DNA from: Deltaproteobacteria bacterium
Lineage (GTDB): Bacteria > Desulfobacterota > Syntrophia > Syntrophales > UBA2185
Direction: 5' to 3'
DNA: 58,700 nt
NCBI GenBank assembly: GCA_026388545.1
Contig: JAPLJS010000058.1
Coordinates: 1 to 58,700, forward strand
The stretch's first letter is position 1, and the number at the start of each line of letters is the position of its first letter. This document shows, piece after piece, positions 1 to 7,931 of this stretch. The notes beneath the pieces are model-generated. The model ran no database searches, was not told the DNA's origin, and saw nothing but the letters and a program-made list of their open reading frames with translations. The translations under genes were made by a program, and so were the position numbers.

Positions 1-46
1 ATAACAAGGAACCGATGATCTTACATTATGTTTTTTACTTGCCGAG

Positions 47-125
47 TTACCCACAGCAAAGAGCCCGTACATGCCACGAGAATAAGAAAATCTATTGGCA
101 TGTACGCTCTCTTTGTTGTGGATAA
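47..125. repeat. Imperfect 30-bp inverted repeat with DnaA-box-like ends
   Basis: Arms lie at 47-76 and 96-125 around a 19-nt spacer and match at about 26 of 30 positions. The outer end of the right arm is a perfect TTATCCACA (minus strand, 117-125); the left arm has TTACCCACA. It could fold as a long hairpin in RNA or DNA. Its role is unknown; a lone DnaA-box pair does not make an origin. Nothing else is recognisable in 1-208. Confidence 0.6.
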
Positions 126-208
126 CTCTAACATACAAGGGTTGGGGTGAGGGTGATACTTGTTTAAATGAGCGCGATGTATATTTTCCCTTCCGTGTTA
201 CCTCTGCC

Positions 209-1033
209 TTACCCGATCGTTTTTATTATCTCTAACCCGAATTCTTTTTCTTTCTTCGTTGTTTGATATAACTTCAGAGGAACTTTTCTGCCTTTCGCCC
301 ATTCCCTGATCAATTGCCTGTCTTCATGCGGCATCCCGCAACCGAATAGTACACCTGTCAGCATTTCCGCCGGAAAGATGTGTTTCCCCGGCCCTTTGTC
401 AGGGTCCAGGATTCGCCACTCTTTCTCATACTTCCAAAAATCCGACTTGGTCCAAAGAACCGTTCGCGTCTGATCTTCACGATTTCTCACGATGTTTATC
501 TGTGGATATAATGATGGATACTCTACTTTAAACAGCAACTCTCCAAAAGGATAAAACGCTGGTTTAATGTGAAATTGGAGGCAAAAACCTCTGTGACCGT
601 CAGCATAATGAGACCACATGAGTATATTATCCCGAACTTCCGAAAGGCAAAATACCCCGATCTTATTGACTGCGTCCTGGACGTCATTTACTATTTTTTG
701 TTTTGTCCCGGGATCTTCCCGCCACCCGCCCCTGATTAGCTGACTGACAAAAGCTTGCCGCTCTTCATAATCCCATTCCGGATGTCTGTCTTTCAGCATG
801 CCGTTCAGGTAATCCTCCCAATCGTCATCAGTCGCATCGAAGGATGCCTGAACCCGGCAATCGAAAGGATCGTTGAATTGCCGTGGAGAAGAAAAGTACA
901 ATTCGTTGTGCGTAAATATTCGCTGAAGGTTCTTTTTATTTTTCGGATCGAGTTTACAATATTTATATAAGAATTCCGGTGTGATGCGTTCCTCAACCGT
1001 GAAAGAAATTTCCTGATCGCCTTTCACAGCCAT
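209..1033 (-). CDS. DUF2971 family protein
   Basis: This 274-residue protein matches my knowledge of the DUF2971 family: an N-terminal LYKY segment, then FSSPRQFNDPFDCR at about residues 48-61, then CLSEVRDNILMWSHYADGH and GFCLQF near the middle. These are the family hallmarks; biochemical function is unknown, although members often turn up in accessory and defence neighbourhoods. No signal peptide or membrane segment is visible, so it is probably cytosolic. The ATG at 1033 follows an AGGTGAGAG ribosome site at good spacing, and a consensus-like promoter lies about 65 bp upstream. It stands alone, divergent from the DUF2332 gene. Its upstream region carries a MITE inserted at the promoter -35 box, so expression may be altered. 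Confidence 0.85.
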   Translation of the reverse strand: MAVKGDQEISFTVEERITPEFLYKYCKLDPKNKKNLQRIFTHNELYFSSPRQFNDPFDCRVQASFDATDDDWEDYLNGMLKDRHPEWDYEERQAFVSQLIRGGWREDPGTKQKIVNDVQDAVNKIGVFCLSEVRDNILMWSHYADGHRGFCLQFHIKPAFYPFGELLFKVEYPSLYPQINIVRNREDQTRTVLWTKSDFWKYEKEWRILDPDKGPGKHIFPAEMLTGVLFGCGMPHEDRQLIREWAKGRKVPLKLYQTTKKEKEFGLEIIKTIG

Positions 1034-1094
1034 GTTCTCTCACCTAATATCTTCCTATGCTTTTATTTATGTTCATCCACCATTCCGGTTGACG

Positions 1095-1123
1095 TATATA
1101 CTGTATTTATCATATGTTATCAA
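1095..1123 (-). promoter_or_regulatory. Sigma-70-type promoter of the DUF2971 gene
   Basis: On the minus strand TTGATA (1123-1118), a 17-bp spacer and TATATA (1100-1095) form a good sigma-70 match upstream of the gene starting at 1033. The -35 box overlaps the first bases of the MITE target duplication at 1120-1128. Confidence 0.5.
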
Positions 1124-1284
1124 GCAATCAATGTCATTGACTTAAGCACTTTGGCCCCCCTCTTTTCTAAAGAGGGGTGGGGGGAGATTTTACGGAATGC
1201 AATTAAAATCCCCCTGAATCCCCCTTTACAAAGGGGGACTTGAAAGAGATAATATTCTTAAGTCAAAGACATTGATCAAGCAAT
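1120..1284. mobile_element. MITE-like palindromic element with 18-bp terminal inverted repeats and 9-bp target duplication
   Basis: The body (1129-1275, 147 bp) starts with CAATGTCATTGACTTAAG and ends with the reverse complement of CAATGTCTTTGACTTAAG, so 17 of 18 terminal bases match. It is flanked by identical 9-bp direct repeats TCAAGCAAT at 1120-1128 and 1276-1284. The interior is two C- or G-rich blocks that are roughly reverse complements of each other, so the whole element is one long imperfect palindrome. It has no coding capacity. A 9-bp duplication points to transposase-mediated insertion; the mobilising family is not identified. Related interior sequence occurs at 24034-24066 and 38858-38902, and a matching end at 24946-24957. 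Confidence 0.8.
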
Positions 1285-1309
1285 AGAACGGTTTACTGGA
1301 GACTGATGA

Positions 1310-2368
1310 ATGCCCATCGGGAAACCACAATTACAAGAGATTGCAACGAGCTTTGCCCACAGCGCTATCCACGAGTTTCGCGGAGCTTCACCGCTGTACG
1401 AGAAATTATCTATGGGCATCAGCACAGACCCGGAACTGCTTACGCTTGCATCAGGCGCCATTTCGAAACCCGTACCGATGATTTTTCTGGCGGCAGTTCA
1501 TTACCTGTTGCTCGATGGTGCAACCCACCCGCTTGCGGCATTGTATCCCGACATAAATCCTGAACCTTGTACCACCGAAACGGATATTTACCCTGTCTTC
1601 CGCGATTTTTGTTTTCAGCATCAGGATGAGATCGAGAATCTCATCACAACGCATCACGTACAGACCAATGAGGTCCGGCGGTGCGCATGTCTCCTGCCCG
1701 CGTTCGGCATTGTTGCCCGACAGGCAAAAGGGCTCCCGCTGGCTCTTGTGGAGATCGGAGCCAGCGCCGGGCTTAACCTTCTCTGGGATCACTACGGGTA
1801 TGATTACGGAAACGGGCTTTTCTATGGAAAAAGGGAATCGCTCCTCCAGTTAACCTGTACGTTGCGCGGAGACAATAGACCCCCATTTTCAAAAACATTT
1901 CCGCAGATAACCTCACGTATCGGCATTGACTTAAACCCCATCGATATACGGGACGAATCGGCAGTCAACTGGCTTAGGGCCTTCATCTGGCCTGAACATG
2001 CTGCCCGTTTTGAGCTTCTTCATCGCGCCATAGAGACAGCCTGGAATAGCCCCCCGGAGTTGTGTAAGGGTGACGCCCTCGAACTCTTGCCCGGTATCAT
2101 GGAGACCGTACCCCCGGAAGCGCTTCCTTGCCTGTTCCATACCTTTGTCAGTAATCAGATGTCACCGGAAGCACGCAATGGTATTGCGAACATCATAGCA
2201 GATTACGGATCACAACGTGATATCTGTTGCATTTCAATAGACTTGTCGGATAAATATAAGTATCCGCGGCTTGAACTACTGTCATATATCGATGGTGTGA
2301 AAGCTCACCGGCATCTTGCGAATTGCAGCGGCCACTCCCGCTGGCTGGAATGGCTTGAACCTGTCTAA
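1310..2368 (+). CDS. DUF2332 family protein
   Basis: This 352-residue protein resembles the DUF2332 family. The clearest segment is LVEIGASAGLNLLWDHYGY around residues 145-163, which looks like the glycine-rich nucleotide loop of a Rossmann methyltransferase, and many DUF2332 proteins share it. The C-terminal half includes CLFHTFVSNQMSPEAR. No enzymatic activity is established to my knowledge; a SAM-dependent methyltransferase fold is inference. No membrane segment is seen. The start at 1310 follows a weak CTGGAG site. The overlapping ATG at 1306 is in another frame and opens only a short frame. It lies 35 bp before the flavoredoxin gene on the same strand. Confidence 0.85.
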   Translation: MPIGKPQLQEIATSFAHSAIHEFRGASPLYEKLSMGISTDPELLTLASGAISKPVPMIFLAAVHYLLLDGATHPLAALYPDINPEPCTTETDIYPVFRDFCFQHQDEIENLITTHHVQTNEVRRCACLLPAFGIVARQAKGLPLALVEIGASAGLNLLWDHYGYDYGNGLFYGKRESLLQLTCTLRGDNRPPFSKTFPQITSRIGIDLNPIDIRDESAVNWLRAFIWPEHAARFELLHRAIETAWNSPPELCKGDALELLPGIMETVPPEALPCLFHTFVSNQMSPEARNGIANIIADYGSQRDICCISIDLSDKYKYPRLELLSYIDGVKAHRHLANCSGHSRWLEWLEPV

Positions 2369-2403
2369 CAAAAAAAACAATTAAATGAATAAGGAGGTAA
2401 GTC

Positions 2404-2976
2404 ATGAATAAGGTCAAAATCGGGAACAATCCTTTCGTGTATCCCATGCCCATGGTTCTGGTCGGCACGGTTATCGATGATCGGGCTAATTTCATGGCCG
2501 TAGGCTGGGTGTCGCGGGTAAACTTCAATCCTCCCATGATTGCCGTGGCACTGGGTAAATTTCATTATACGAATGCAGGTATCCATAAAAACAAAACCTT
2601 CAGTGTGAACATTCCGGGTATCGACCTTATAGAAAAAGTGGATTATTGCGGACTGGTTTCCGGAGAAAAAGTCGACAAATCGAAATTGTTTGATGTTTTT
2701 TACGGTAATCTACCCGCTGCCCCCATGATACGAGAATGTCCCCTCTGCATGGAGTGCAAACTATTTAATGCTGTAGATCTGCCTTCAAATACCCTGTTCA
2801 TCGGCGAAATCATCGAGACATATACCGAAGGGCGTTATCTGACCGACGGCAAACCTGACATCAAAAAAATGAATCCCTTTACTTTAACCATGCCTGACAA
2901 TAATTACTGGAGGGTCGGTGAAAATGCAGGTAAGGCCTGGAGTATAGGAAATAACTTCAGGAAACAGTCTGAATAG
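2404..2976 (+). CDS. Flavoredoxin-type flavin reductase (FMN-binding split barrel)
   Basis: This 190-residue protein has the flavin-reductase/flavoredoxin pattern: PMPMVLVGTVIDDRANFMAVGW at the N terminus, VNFNPPMIAVALGKFHYT around residue 40, and FSVNIPG near 65, typical of the FMN-binding split-barrel fold. Family members bind FMN and move electrons in anaerobes, for example in deltaproteobacterial sulfur metabolism; the partner here is unknown. Several cysteines (CGLV, CPLCMECK) cluster in the middle and could be redox-active or structural. An excellent AAGGAGGT site precedes the ATG at 2404. Soluble, no signal peptide. Confidence 0.9.
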   Translation: MNKVKIGNNPFVYPMPMVLVGTVIDDRANFMAVGWVSRVNFNPPMIAVALGKFHYTNAGIHKNKTFSVNIPGIDLIEKVDYCGLVSGEKVDKSKLFDVFYGNLPAAPMIRECPLCMECKLFNAVDLPSNTLFIGEIIETYTEGRYLTDGKPDIKKMNPFTLTMPDNNYWRVGENAGKAWSIGNNFRKQSE

Positions 2977-3035
2977 AAGCGTGGATGTATCGGACAAAAA
3001 ATCCTCAGTCAAAAGGCTGATCCCGGAGCTTTCGA

Positions 3036-3695
3036 ATGTCGCCTCATTGGAAAAAAGGAATAATTATCCTGGCCGTCGCTGTGGTCTTAATTTTGGTTAG
3101 GATATGGGGAATCGGTGAGAAACTCGGAGACATAAGGGATTGGATTGTCTCCCTTGGTTACTGGGGGCCCGTGGCTTTCATTACGCTTTACATAGTCGCT
3201 ACGGTCGCCGCTATTCCCGGTTCGGCCATTACCGTCGCTGCCGGCGCCCTTTTCGGGTCGGTTTTCGGTGTACTCTGGGTCAGTATTGCATCAACCATCG
3301 GGGCCACTCTGGCTTTCCTTATCGCCCGCTATCTGGCCAGGAATATCGTGACCGAGTGGCTCTCGAAAAATAAGAAGTTTCAAAAACTCGACCGTATGAC
3401 AGAGGAACACGGGGCAATCATTGTAGCCCTCACCCGTCTCGTTCCTCTTTTCCCCTTCAACCTCCTCAATTACGGGTTCGGGTTGACACGAGTCCGCCTC
3501 GGGACGTACATCTTCTGGTCATGGCTGTGCATGCTGCCGGGAACACTCCTGTATGTCGTCGGAACGGACGCAGTGATCAGCGGATTGCGTCAGGGAAGAG
3601 TCCCCTGGGCGCTTATCGGTGTCTTTGTTTCCGCGGTTGTCCTTGTGGGCGTCCTCGTCAGGATTGCCCGCAAAAAGCTTCAGGAAAAACAATAA
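3036..3695 (+). CDS. TVP38/TMEM64 (DedA-like, SNARE-associated) membrane protein
   Basis: This 219-residue integral membrane protein has an N-terminal membrane segment (residues about 7-25) and the VTT/DedA domain core: a PGSAITVAAGALFG re-entrant-loop motif near residue 62 and RLVPLFPFNLLNYGFGLT near 128-145, followed by further helices and a basic tail (RIARKKLQEKQ). Family members are inner-membrane proteins linked to lipid scrambling or undecaprenyl-phosphate and ion homeostasis; which applies here is unknown. A second, distantly related member is at 51585-52295. It follows the flavoredoxin gene by 59 bp with no obvious terminator, so co-transcription is possible. Confidence 0.85.
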   Translation: MSPHWKKGIIILAVAVVLILVRIWGIGEKLGDIRDWIVSLGYWGPVAFITLYIVATVAAIPGSAITVAAGALFGSVFGVLWVSIASTIGATLAFLIARYLARNIVTEWLSKNKKFQKLDRMTEEHGAIIVALTRLVPLFPFNLLNYGFGLTRVRLGTYIFWSWLCMLPGTLLYVVGTDAVISGLRQGRVPWALIGVFVSAVVLVGVLVRIARKKLQEKQ

Positions 3696-3698
3696 AAT

Positions 3699-3726
3699 AA
3701 GGTTCATCCGGTTCATGCGTACTTCT
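3699..3726. repeat. Dispersed 28-bp repeat, copy 1
   Basis: About 25 of 28 bases match 11733-11760; both share AAGGTTCATCCG, then ATGCGTA and TTCT. Each copy sits in the spacer beside a gene end. Origin unknown. A TTATCCACA DnaA-box match follows at 3728-3736. Confidence 0.4.
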
Positions 3727-3806
3727 GTTATCCACAATTCGGCAGAGTCATGAAAAGTTGCTGATTTCAGATGGCAAACAGTATCTGATGGTCAGCCAAT
3801 ATCTCA

Positions 3807-3835
3807 TTGACATAAAAGTCTGTTCTACTTATACT
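3807..3835 (+). promoter_or_regulatory. Sigma-70 promoter of the Yip1-like gene
   Basis: TTGACA (3807-3812), a 17-bp spacer and TATACT (3830-3835). This near-consensus promoter would start transcription near 3842, giving a leader of about 55 nt before the ATG at 3897. Confidence 0.7.
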
Positions 3836-3896
3836 GCCCCAAGCAAAGAGGAAGTTCTTCTTGGATTTTATTAACAAATACCTAGGAGGGGAAAAC

Positions 3897-4463
3897 ATGA
3901 ATATCACTGAACGTATCAAAGGAATTTTGCTTAGGCCACAAGAGGAATGGCAGACCATTGCGGGGGAAACGACACCTATTGCCGAGCTATATACAAACTA
4001 TATTATTTTATTGGCAGCCATCGGACCGGTTGCCGCTTTTATAGGTCTGTCTCTTGTGGGCGTGAGCTTGCCTGTTGGAGGAACCTACAGGGTACCGATA
4101 ACAACAGGTATTCTGCATGCGATCGTTCAGTACGGTCTCACCCTTGGTGGTGTATATGTCCTCGCCTTCATTATCGATGCCCTTGCCCCTACCTTTTCAG
4201 GGGAGAAAAATATCGACCAGGCCTTCAAGCTGGCCACGTATTCTTATACACCGGGTTGGTTGGTCGGTATTTTCGCGCTCATCCCTGTCTTTGGGATCCT
4301 CGGTATTTTGGGGTTATATGGTCTATATCTCCTTTATGTAGGGTTACCTGTTCTCATGAAATCTCCAAAAGAAAAATCCATAGGGTACACGGTTGCCGTA
4401 ATCATCGCAGCGATCATTATTTTTGTCGTGATAGGCGCCATCTCACGAGTCTTTATTTCCTGA
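3897..4463 (+). CDS. Yip1-domain membrane protein
   Basis: This 188-residue protein begins MNITERIKGILLRPQEEW, the amphipathic N terminus typical of bacterial Yip1-family (PF04893) proteins, followed by about five hydrophobic segments (roughly residues 30-52, 70-95, 115-135, 140-155, 165-186). Function of the bacterial family is unknown. I chose the ATG at 3897 because AGGAGG lies directly upstream (3884-3889); a longer TTG start at 3861 is possible but has no comparable ribosome site. It has its own promoter and stands alone, with IS91-type debris immediately downstream. Confidence 0.8.
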   Translation: MNITERIKGILLRPQEEWQTIAGETTPIAELYTNYIILLAAIGPVAAFIGLSLVGVSLPVGGTYRVPITTGILHAIVQYGLTLGGVYVLAFIIDALAPTFSGEKNIDQAFKLATYSYTPGWLVGIFALIPVFGILGILGLYGLYLLYVGLPVLMKSPKEKSIGYTVAVIIAAIIIFVVIGAISRVFIS

Positions 4464-4659
4464 CATACACCAAATATGACTATGCCTGTGATGAGATAAA
4501 ATTGCCGCATCTACAGCGTATTGACAAAAAGAGACTCTACGACGCACCCTTGCACATTGTGGGATACTCTTCGCAATGACCCCGACGATTCTTGACGGAT
4601 TTATATGGCCCGGGCTTTCAATAAACTGGCCGGACTGATGCAGAATCTTGGGCACCCTC

Positions 4660-5010
4660 GTATTAAGTACGGGGTATGCCCTGGAGTCGCTGGCCGCCAT
4701 GTGTTCTCACATACCGAACATGGATGAGCAGATGGTGTGGTGCTAAAGATTCTGTAACATTATCAGAGCCTACAGTGCTTCCTGAAATCCACAAACCGTC
4801 GACTTTGATGAATATGCAGGACTTCATTACGTAATCATTGATATTATTTTCTCAATGATTATGATATGAATGACCTGTTCTTTGGGGGCTGTGGGCCAAC
4901 CGATACATGGTTCAAATCGTGACGTACCTCCGAGAAACCAGGCGGCAATAGAGAAAACAAACCTTAACCCATTGTATCTGGAGAAACCGGTCTACTCGGC
5001 TCAAAAACAA
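4660..5010 (+). mobile_element. IS91-type transposase relic, copy 1
   Basis: In the frame through about 4680-4745 the DNA encodes LAAMCSHIPNMDEQMVWC and then a stop. This resembles the C-terminal end of IS91-family (Y2 tyrosine) transposases, where the consensus is EWLAxMxxHIPxxGEQMVRYYG. The following noncoding part, to about 5010, is alignable with 6598-6870: shared TACGTAATCATTGA, GAAAACAAACC and AAACCGGTCTACT blocks. The stretch 4464-4660 upstream shows no gene I recognise. Heavily decayed and not functional. Confidence 0.6.
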
Positions 5011-5031
5011 CAACAAGGGAAAAACCATTAA

Positions 5032-6585
5032 ATGGAACCATATATGGAACAGTCCTTTTCCCCTGATCAGAAAGACCTCTTTTGTACGGATCTTCCCACC
5101 AGGCCGCTGTCGGGAAATGTAAAAATTCTGGTAACCGGCGCCTCCGGATACATAGGGGGGAGGCTCATCCATGAACTGCGTGCACGGGGCTATCAGGTGC
5201 GGATGATGGTGCGAGATAATGCCGTTCAGTACCAAAACCTCTGGCCGGACGCCGAGGTGGTCATTGCCGATGCTCTTAAATATGAAACTCTGGGAACTGC
5301 ACTCAATGGCATACACACGGCCTTTTATCTGATACATTCTCTGCTCCTTGGACCGCAGGGTTTTCATGATGCTGACAACCATGCCGCACATAATTTCATG
5401 CGGGTTGCCGAGGAAAACAACGTACAACGAATCATCTATCTCGGAGGGCTGGGAGACATTACCACTAACCTGTCCGACCACCTGCACAGCAGGATCCAGG
5501 TGGCGGAAGAACTCAAAAAAGGGACTGTTCCTGTCACCGTCCTCAGGGCTGCAATCATCATTGGATCGGGAAGCGCCTCCTATGAAATTATCAAGCACAT
5601 CGTAAAAAAGATTCCCGTCATTAATGTGCCCAGGTGGACCAACACCCGGTGTCAGCCGATTGCCATCCGCGATGTTATAAAATACCTGGTAGGATGCCTG
5701 GAGACGCCGGCAACATCGGGTAAATCATTCGACATCGGGGGGAAAAATATCTTAACCTACCGGCAGATGCTGGAACTGTTTGCCATGGTTATGGGTAAAA
5801 AACGGACATTTGCCAGTCTCCCGTTTTCCAACCTGCGCTTCTACTCATATATTGCAAGCCTGATTACCCCTGTTCCTGCCCCGATCATCCATTCTCTCAT
5901 TGAAGGATTAAAAAATGAAGTAATCTGTCAAAATGATTCTATCAGGGAAATTATCCCCTTTGAAACCTTAACCTACAGGGAGGCGGTAGAGCGGGCGCTG
6001 CTGAGGGAAGAACAGGACAAAGTATACACAAGATGGTCCGATGCATATCCAAAGAACCACAGCCTTGCCCTGAAACTCCATGAACTGGGGAAACTTCCCT
6101 ATTACACTGCATCGTATTCGATCATCACAGAAAAAAGCGCATCAGCGCTGTTTGAATCTTTGTGCAGGGTTGGAGGTAAGGAAGGCTGGTTCCAAGGCAA
6201 CTGGATGTGGTGGCTCAGAGGGATGGTCGACAGGTTGCTCCTGGGAGTCGGTTCACAGCGGGGGCGACGCAGCGACGTAAATCTGAAAATAAATGATGTC
6301 ATAGATTTCTGGCGTGTTGAAGATATCAGGAAAAACCAGAGACTTTTGCTCCGGGCGGAAATGAAACTGCCTGGAAGGGGATGGCTTGAATTCATGATAA
6401 TGCCTCAGGATGACGGTAAAAACAAGCTGTCGATCACGGCATATTATGATACGGATACGTTAGCAGGAATGTCATACTGGTATATTTTCCTTCCGCTTCA
6501 TAATATAATTTTTAACGGCCTGATAAAGCAAATTGAAAAAAGAAGTCTATACAGCGACAGATCGGAAAGGCAAGAAGATCTTTGA
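5032..6585 (+). CDS. SDR-type NAD(P)-binding oxidoreductase with DUF2867 domain
   Basis: This 517-residue protein starts with about 24 residues of variable sequence, then KILVTGASGYIGGRLIHEL (about 24-42), the Rossmann glycine motif of extended/atypical SDR proteins. NAD-binding features continue to about residue 300. The C-terminal 180 residues, with WFQGNWMWWLRG near 390 and YWYIFLPLHNIIF near 490, match DUF2867, often fused to YbjT-like SDR proteins. Substrate is unknown; quinone, nucleotide-sugar or lipid roles are all conceivable. The gene is bracketed by two IS91-type relics. Its last 15 or so codons run into the second relic in a different frame, so the extreme C terminus is probably not native. 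A weak AGGGAAAAACC precedes the ATG. Confidence 0.85.
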   Translation: MEPYMEQSFSPDQKDLFCTDLPTRPLSGNVKILVTGASGYIGGRLIHELRARGYQVRMMVRDNAVQYQNLWPDAEVVIADALKYETLGTALNGIHTAFYLIHSLLLGPQGFHDADNHAAHNFMRVAEENNVQRIIYLGGLGDITTNLSDHLHSRIQVAEELKKGTVPVTVLRAAIIIGSGSASYEIIKHIVKKIPVINVPRWTNTRCQPIAIRDVIKYLVGCLETPATSGKSFDIGGKNILTYRQMLELFAMVMGKKRTFASLPFSNLRFYSYIASLITPVPAPIIHSLIEGLKNEVICQNDSIREIIPFETLTYREAVERALLREEQDKVYTRWSDAYPKNHSLALKLHELGKLPYYTASYSIITEKSASALFESLCRVGGKEGWFQGNWMWWLRGMVDRLLLGVGSQRGRRSDVNLKINDVIDFWRVEDIRKNQRLLLRAEMKLPGRGWLEFMIMPQDDGKNKLSITAYYDTDTLAGMSYWYIFLPLHNIIFNGLIKQIEKRSLYSDRSERQEDL

Positions 6586-6870
6586 TGCAATTGAATGGCT
6601 GGCCACCATGTGCTCGCACATACCGAACAGGGGAGAGCAGAAGGTGCGGTACTGCGGGGTCTGCAGCACTATCGAGGACTTCAGTCCTTCCTGTTATCCA
6701 CAAATCGTCAACCTCGACGAAGGCAAATGATTTCTATACGTAATCATTGAGTTATTTGTTCGATATTTATGATAGGAATGCGGAATATTCATCAGAAAAA
6801 GGAGATTAACACAGAAAACAAACCCCTACATCTAGTATCGGGGAAAACCGGTCTACTTGATTCAAACAAA
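6540..6870 (+). mobile_element. IS91-type transposase relic, copy 2
   Basis: Reading 6533-6680 gives YTATDRKGKK then FDAIEWLATMCSHIPNRGEQ and KVRYCG, a clear C-terminal fragment of an IS91-family transposase. The sequence beyond is homologous to copy 1 up to about 6870 (AAAACCGGTCTACTTGATTC). It overlaps the final codons of the SDR gene. It contains a TTATCCACA at 6694-6702. The remaining spacer to 6952 shows nothing I recognise. Confidence 0.65.
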
Positions 6871-6952
6871 CTATCTCAAGAATAAAATCCGTCCTTATTC
6901 ACCATTAGAAACTCGTCGCTCTGTCGCCCGTAAAATCTTCAGACGAAACCGG

Positions 6953-7285
6953 TTATTCAAAAAGATGATTGAAGAAGAATCCTACAATGATCAATCCCCC
7001 CAACACCGTTCCGGCAATGACCATGCCGGAGGTTTTGTCCGCATCGATCTTCTTGTCCAGGTCGGCTTTGGAAAAAATATATCCCAGAACGATAAACAGG
7101 ACGATGACAAAAATCCCGTGGGTCGTCCAGTGATGGCCGAAAAGGGATTTCATCCAGGCCTTCAAAGGGGCATAGGTTTCTTTGGCAACGATCAGCAGGG
7201 CGTTGAAAATGCTTGCGATCAGAAACGATACCCCAAACCCGACGGACAACTTGTCCCATGCTTGATTCTCAGATCGCTTTTCCAT
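6953..7285 (-). CDS. Small two-helix membrane protein, function unknown
   Basis: This 110-residue protein is not recognised. Residues about 16-33 (GVSFLIASIFNALLIVAK), 55-70 (GIFVIVLFIVLGYIF) and 87-105 (MVIAGTVLGGLIIVGFFF) are hydrophobic and likely membrane-spanning, separated by short charged loops. It follows the 159-residue membrane protein gene with a 1-nt gap; its GGAGGG ribosome site is inside the end of that gene, so the two are probably translated as a pair. The relationship suggests subunits of one membrane complex. No cofactor motif is evident, apart from paired histidines in GHHWTTHG. Confidence 0.75.
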   Translation of the reverse strand: MEKRSENQAWDKLSVGFGVSFLIASIFNALLIVAKETYAPLKAWMKSLFGHHWTTHGIFVIVLFIVLGYIFSKADLDKKIDADKTSGMVIAGTVLGGLIIVGFFFNHLFE

Positions 7286-7286
7286 G

Positions 7287-7766
7287 TTATTTCCCTCCCA
7301 TCAGGCTCATTTTGACCCCTTTGCTGATCATTGCACCGAAACCTTCCATTCCCAGTCCCAGAACAACGATCGTCAATGCGATCACGATGGTCAAATTCCT
7401 GATTTTCTTGTCTTTGAAAATCTGGTTGCGGAAAGTGACGATGGGAAGCAGGATGCTCAAAAGGATTATCATGAAGAAAATATGCTCCTTCGCCTCCATG
7501 AAAAACGAGTGAGACCATTTCCATGGACCGGCCAGGATGATCGATTTATCGCTGCTACTTTCGGCAGCTCCGTAATAGACGATATACCACCAGCCGCCCA
7601 TCAGATAGGCAAGCCACATGAATAGCGTTGTACCGATACTGGCCAGTTTCAATCTGTGCTGATTCGCCTCGCTACTGTTTGCCGCTTCCACGACAACCCA
7701 GATAGCAGCGAGAATCCCGAATACGCCGAGTACCACATGAGGCATTGTCATTAATTCCTTGAACAT
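7287..7766 (-). CDS. Membrane protein with conserved-looking histidines, function unknown
   Basis: This 159-residue protein has four hydrophobic segments (about 10-28, 44-68, 92-112, 121-142). Histidines at HVVLG (near residue 9), WSHSFF and KEHIFF sit at membrane edges and might bind heme or metal, which is inference. Start: ATG at 7764-7766 preceded by AAGGAGGTTTGATT; a TTG six bases upstream lies between that site and the ATG and is less likely. A near-consensus promoter is about 115 bp upstream. It is co-transcribed with the 110-residue membrane protein. Confidence 0.75.
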   Translation of the reverse strand: MFKELMTMPHVVLGVFGILAAIWVVVEAANSSEANQHRLKLASIGTTLFMWLAYLMGGWWYIVYYGAAESSSDKSIILAGPWKWSHSFFMEAKEHIFFMIILLSILLPIVTFRNQIFKDKKIRNLTIVIALTIVVLGLGMEGFGAMISKGVKMSLMGGK

Positions 7767-7879
7767 AATCAAACCTCCTTGTTCATTGCTGCATTAGAAT
7801 ATATCTTTTTGCCTCCAGACAACTCCGCTCACATCATAATCGAGAAAAAACAAGGGGAGCACATCGCGTGTTGGTATTT

Positions 7880-7908
7880 AGTATAATTATTCAATCAACA
7901 TATGTCAA
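7880..7908 (-). promoter_or_regulatory. Sigma-70 promoter of the two-gene membrane operon
   Basis: On the minus strand TTGACA (7908-7903), 17 bp, TATACT (7885-7880). It is the same box pair as the promoter at 3807-3835. The leader of about 110 nt before the ATG at 7766 has no recognised element. Confidence 0.65.
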
Positions 7909-7931
7909 CAACCAACGAGGGATATTGTCAA

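Noticed and set aside
3861-3896. Upstream TTG start for the Yip1-like protein
   Set aside because: It would translate through the AGGAGG ribosome site that fits the ATG at 3897.
6857-7315. A 152-codon plus-strand frame over the membrane-protein pair
   Set aside because: The opposite strand holds two hydrophobic proteins with good ribosome sites and a promoter; this frame is charged low-complexity shadow.
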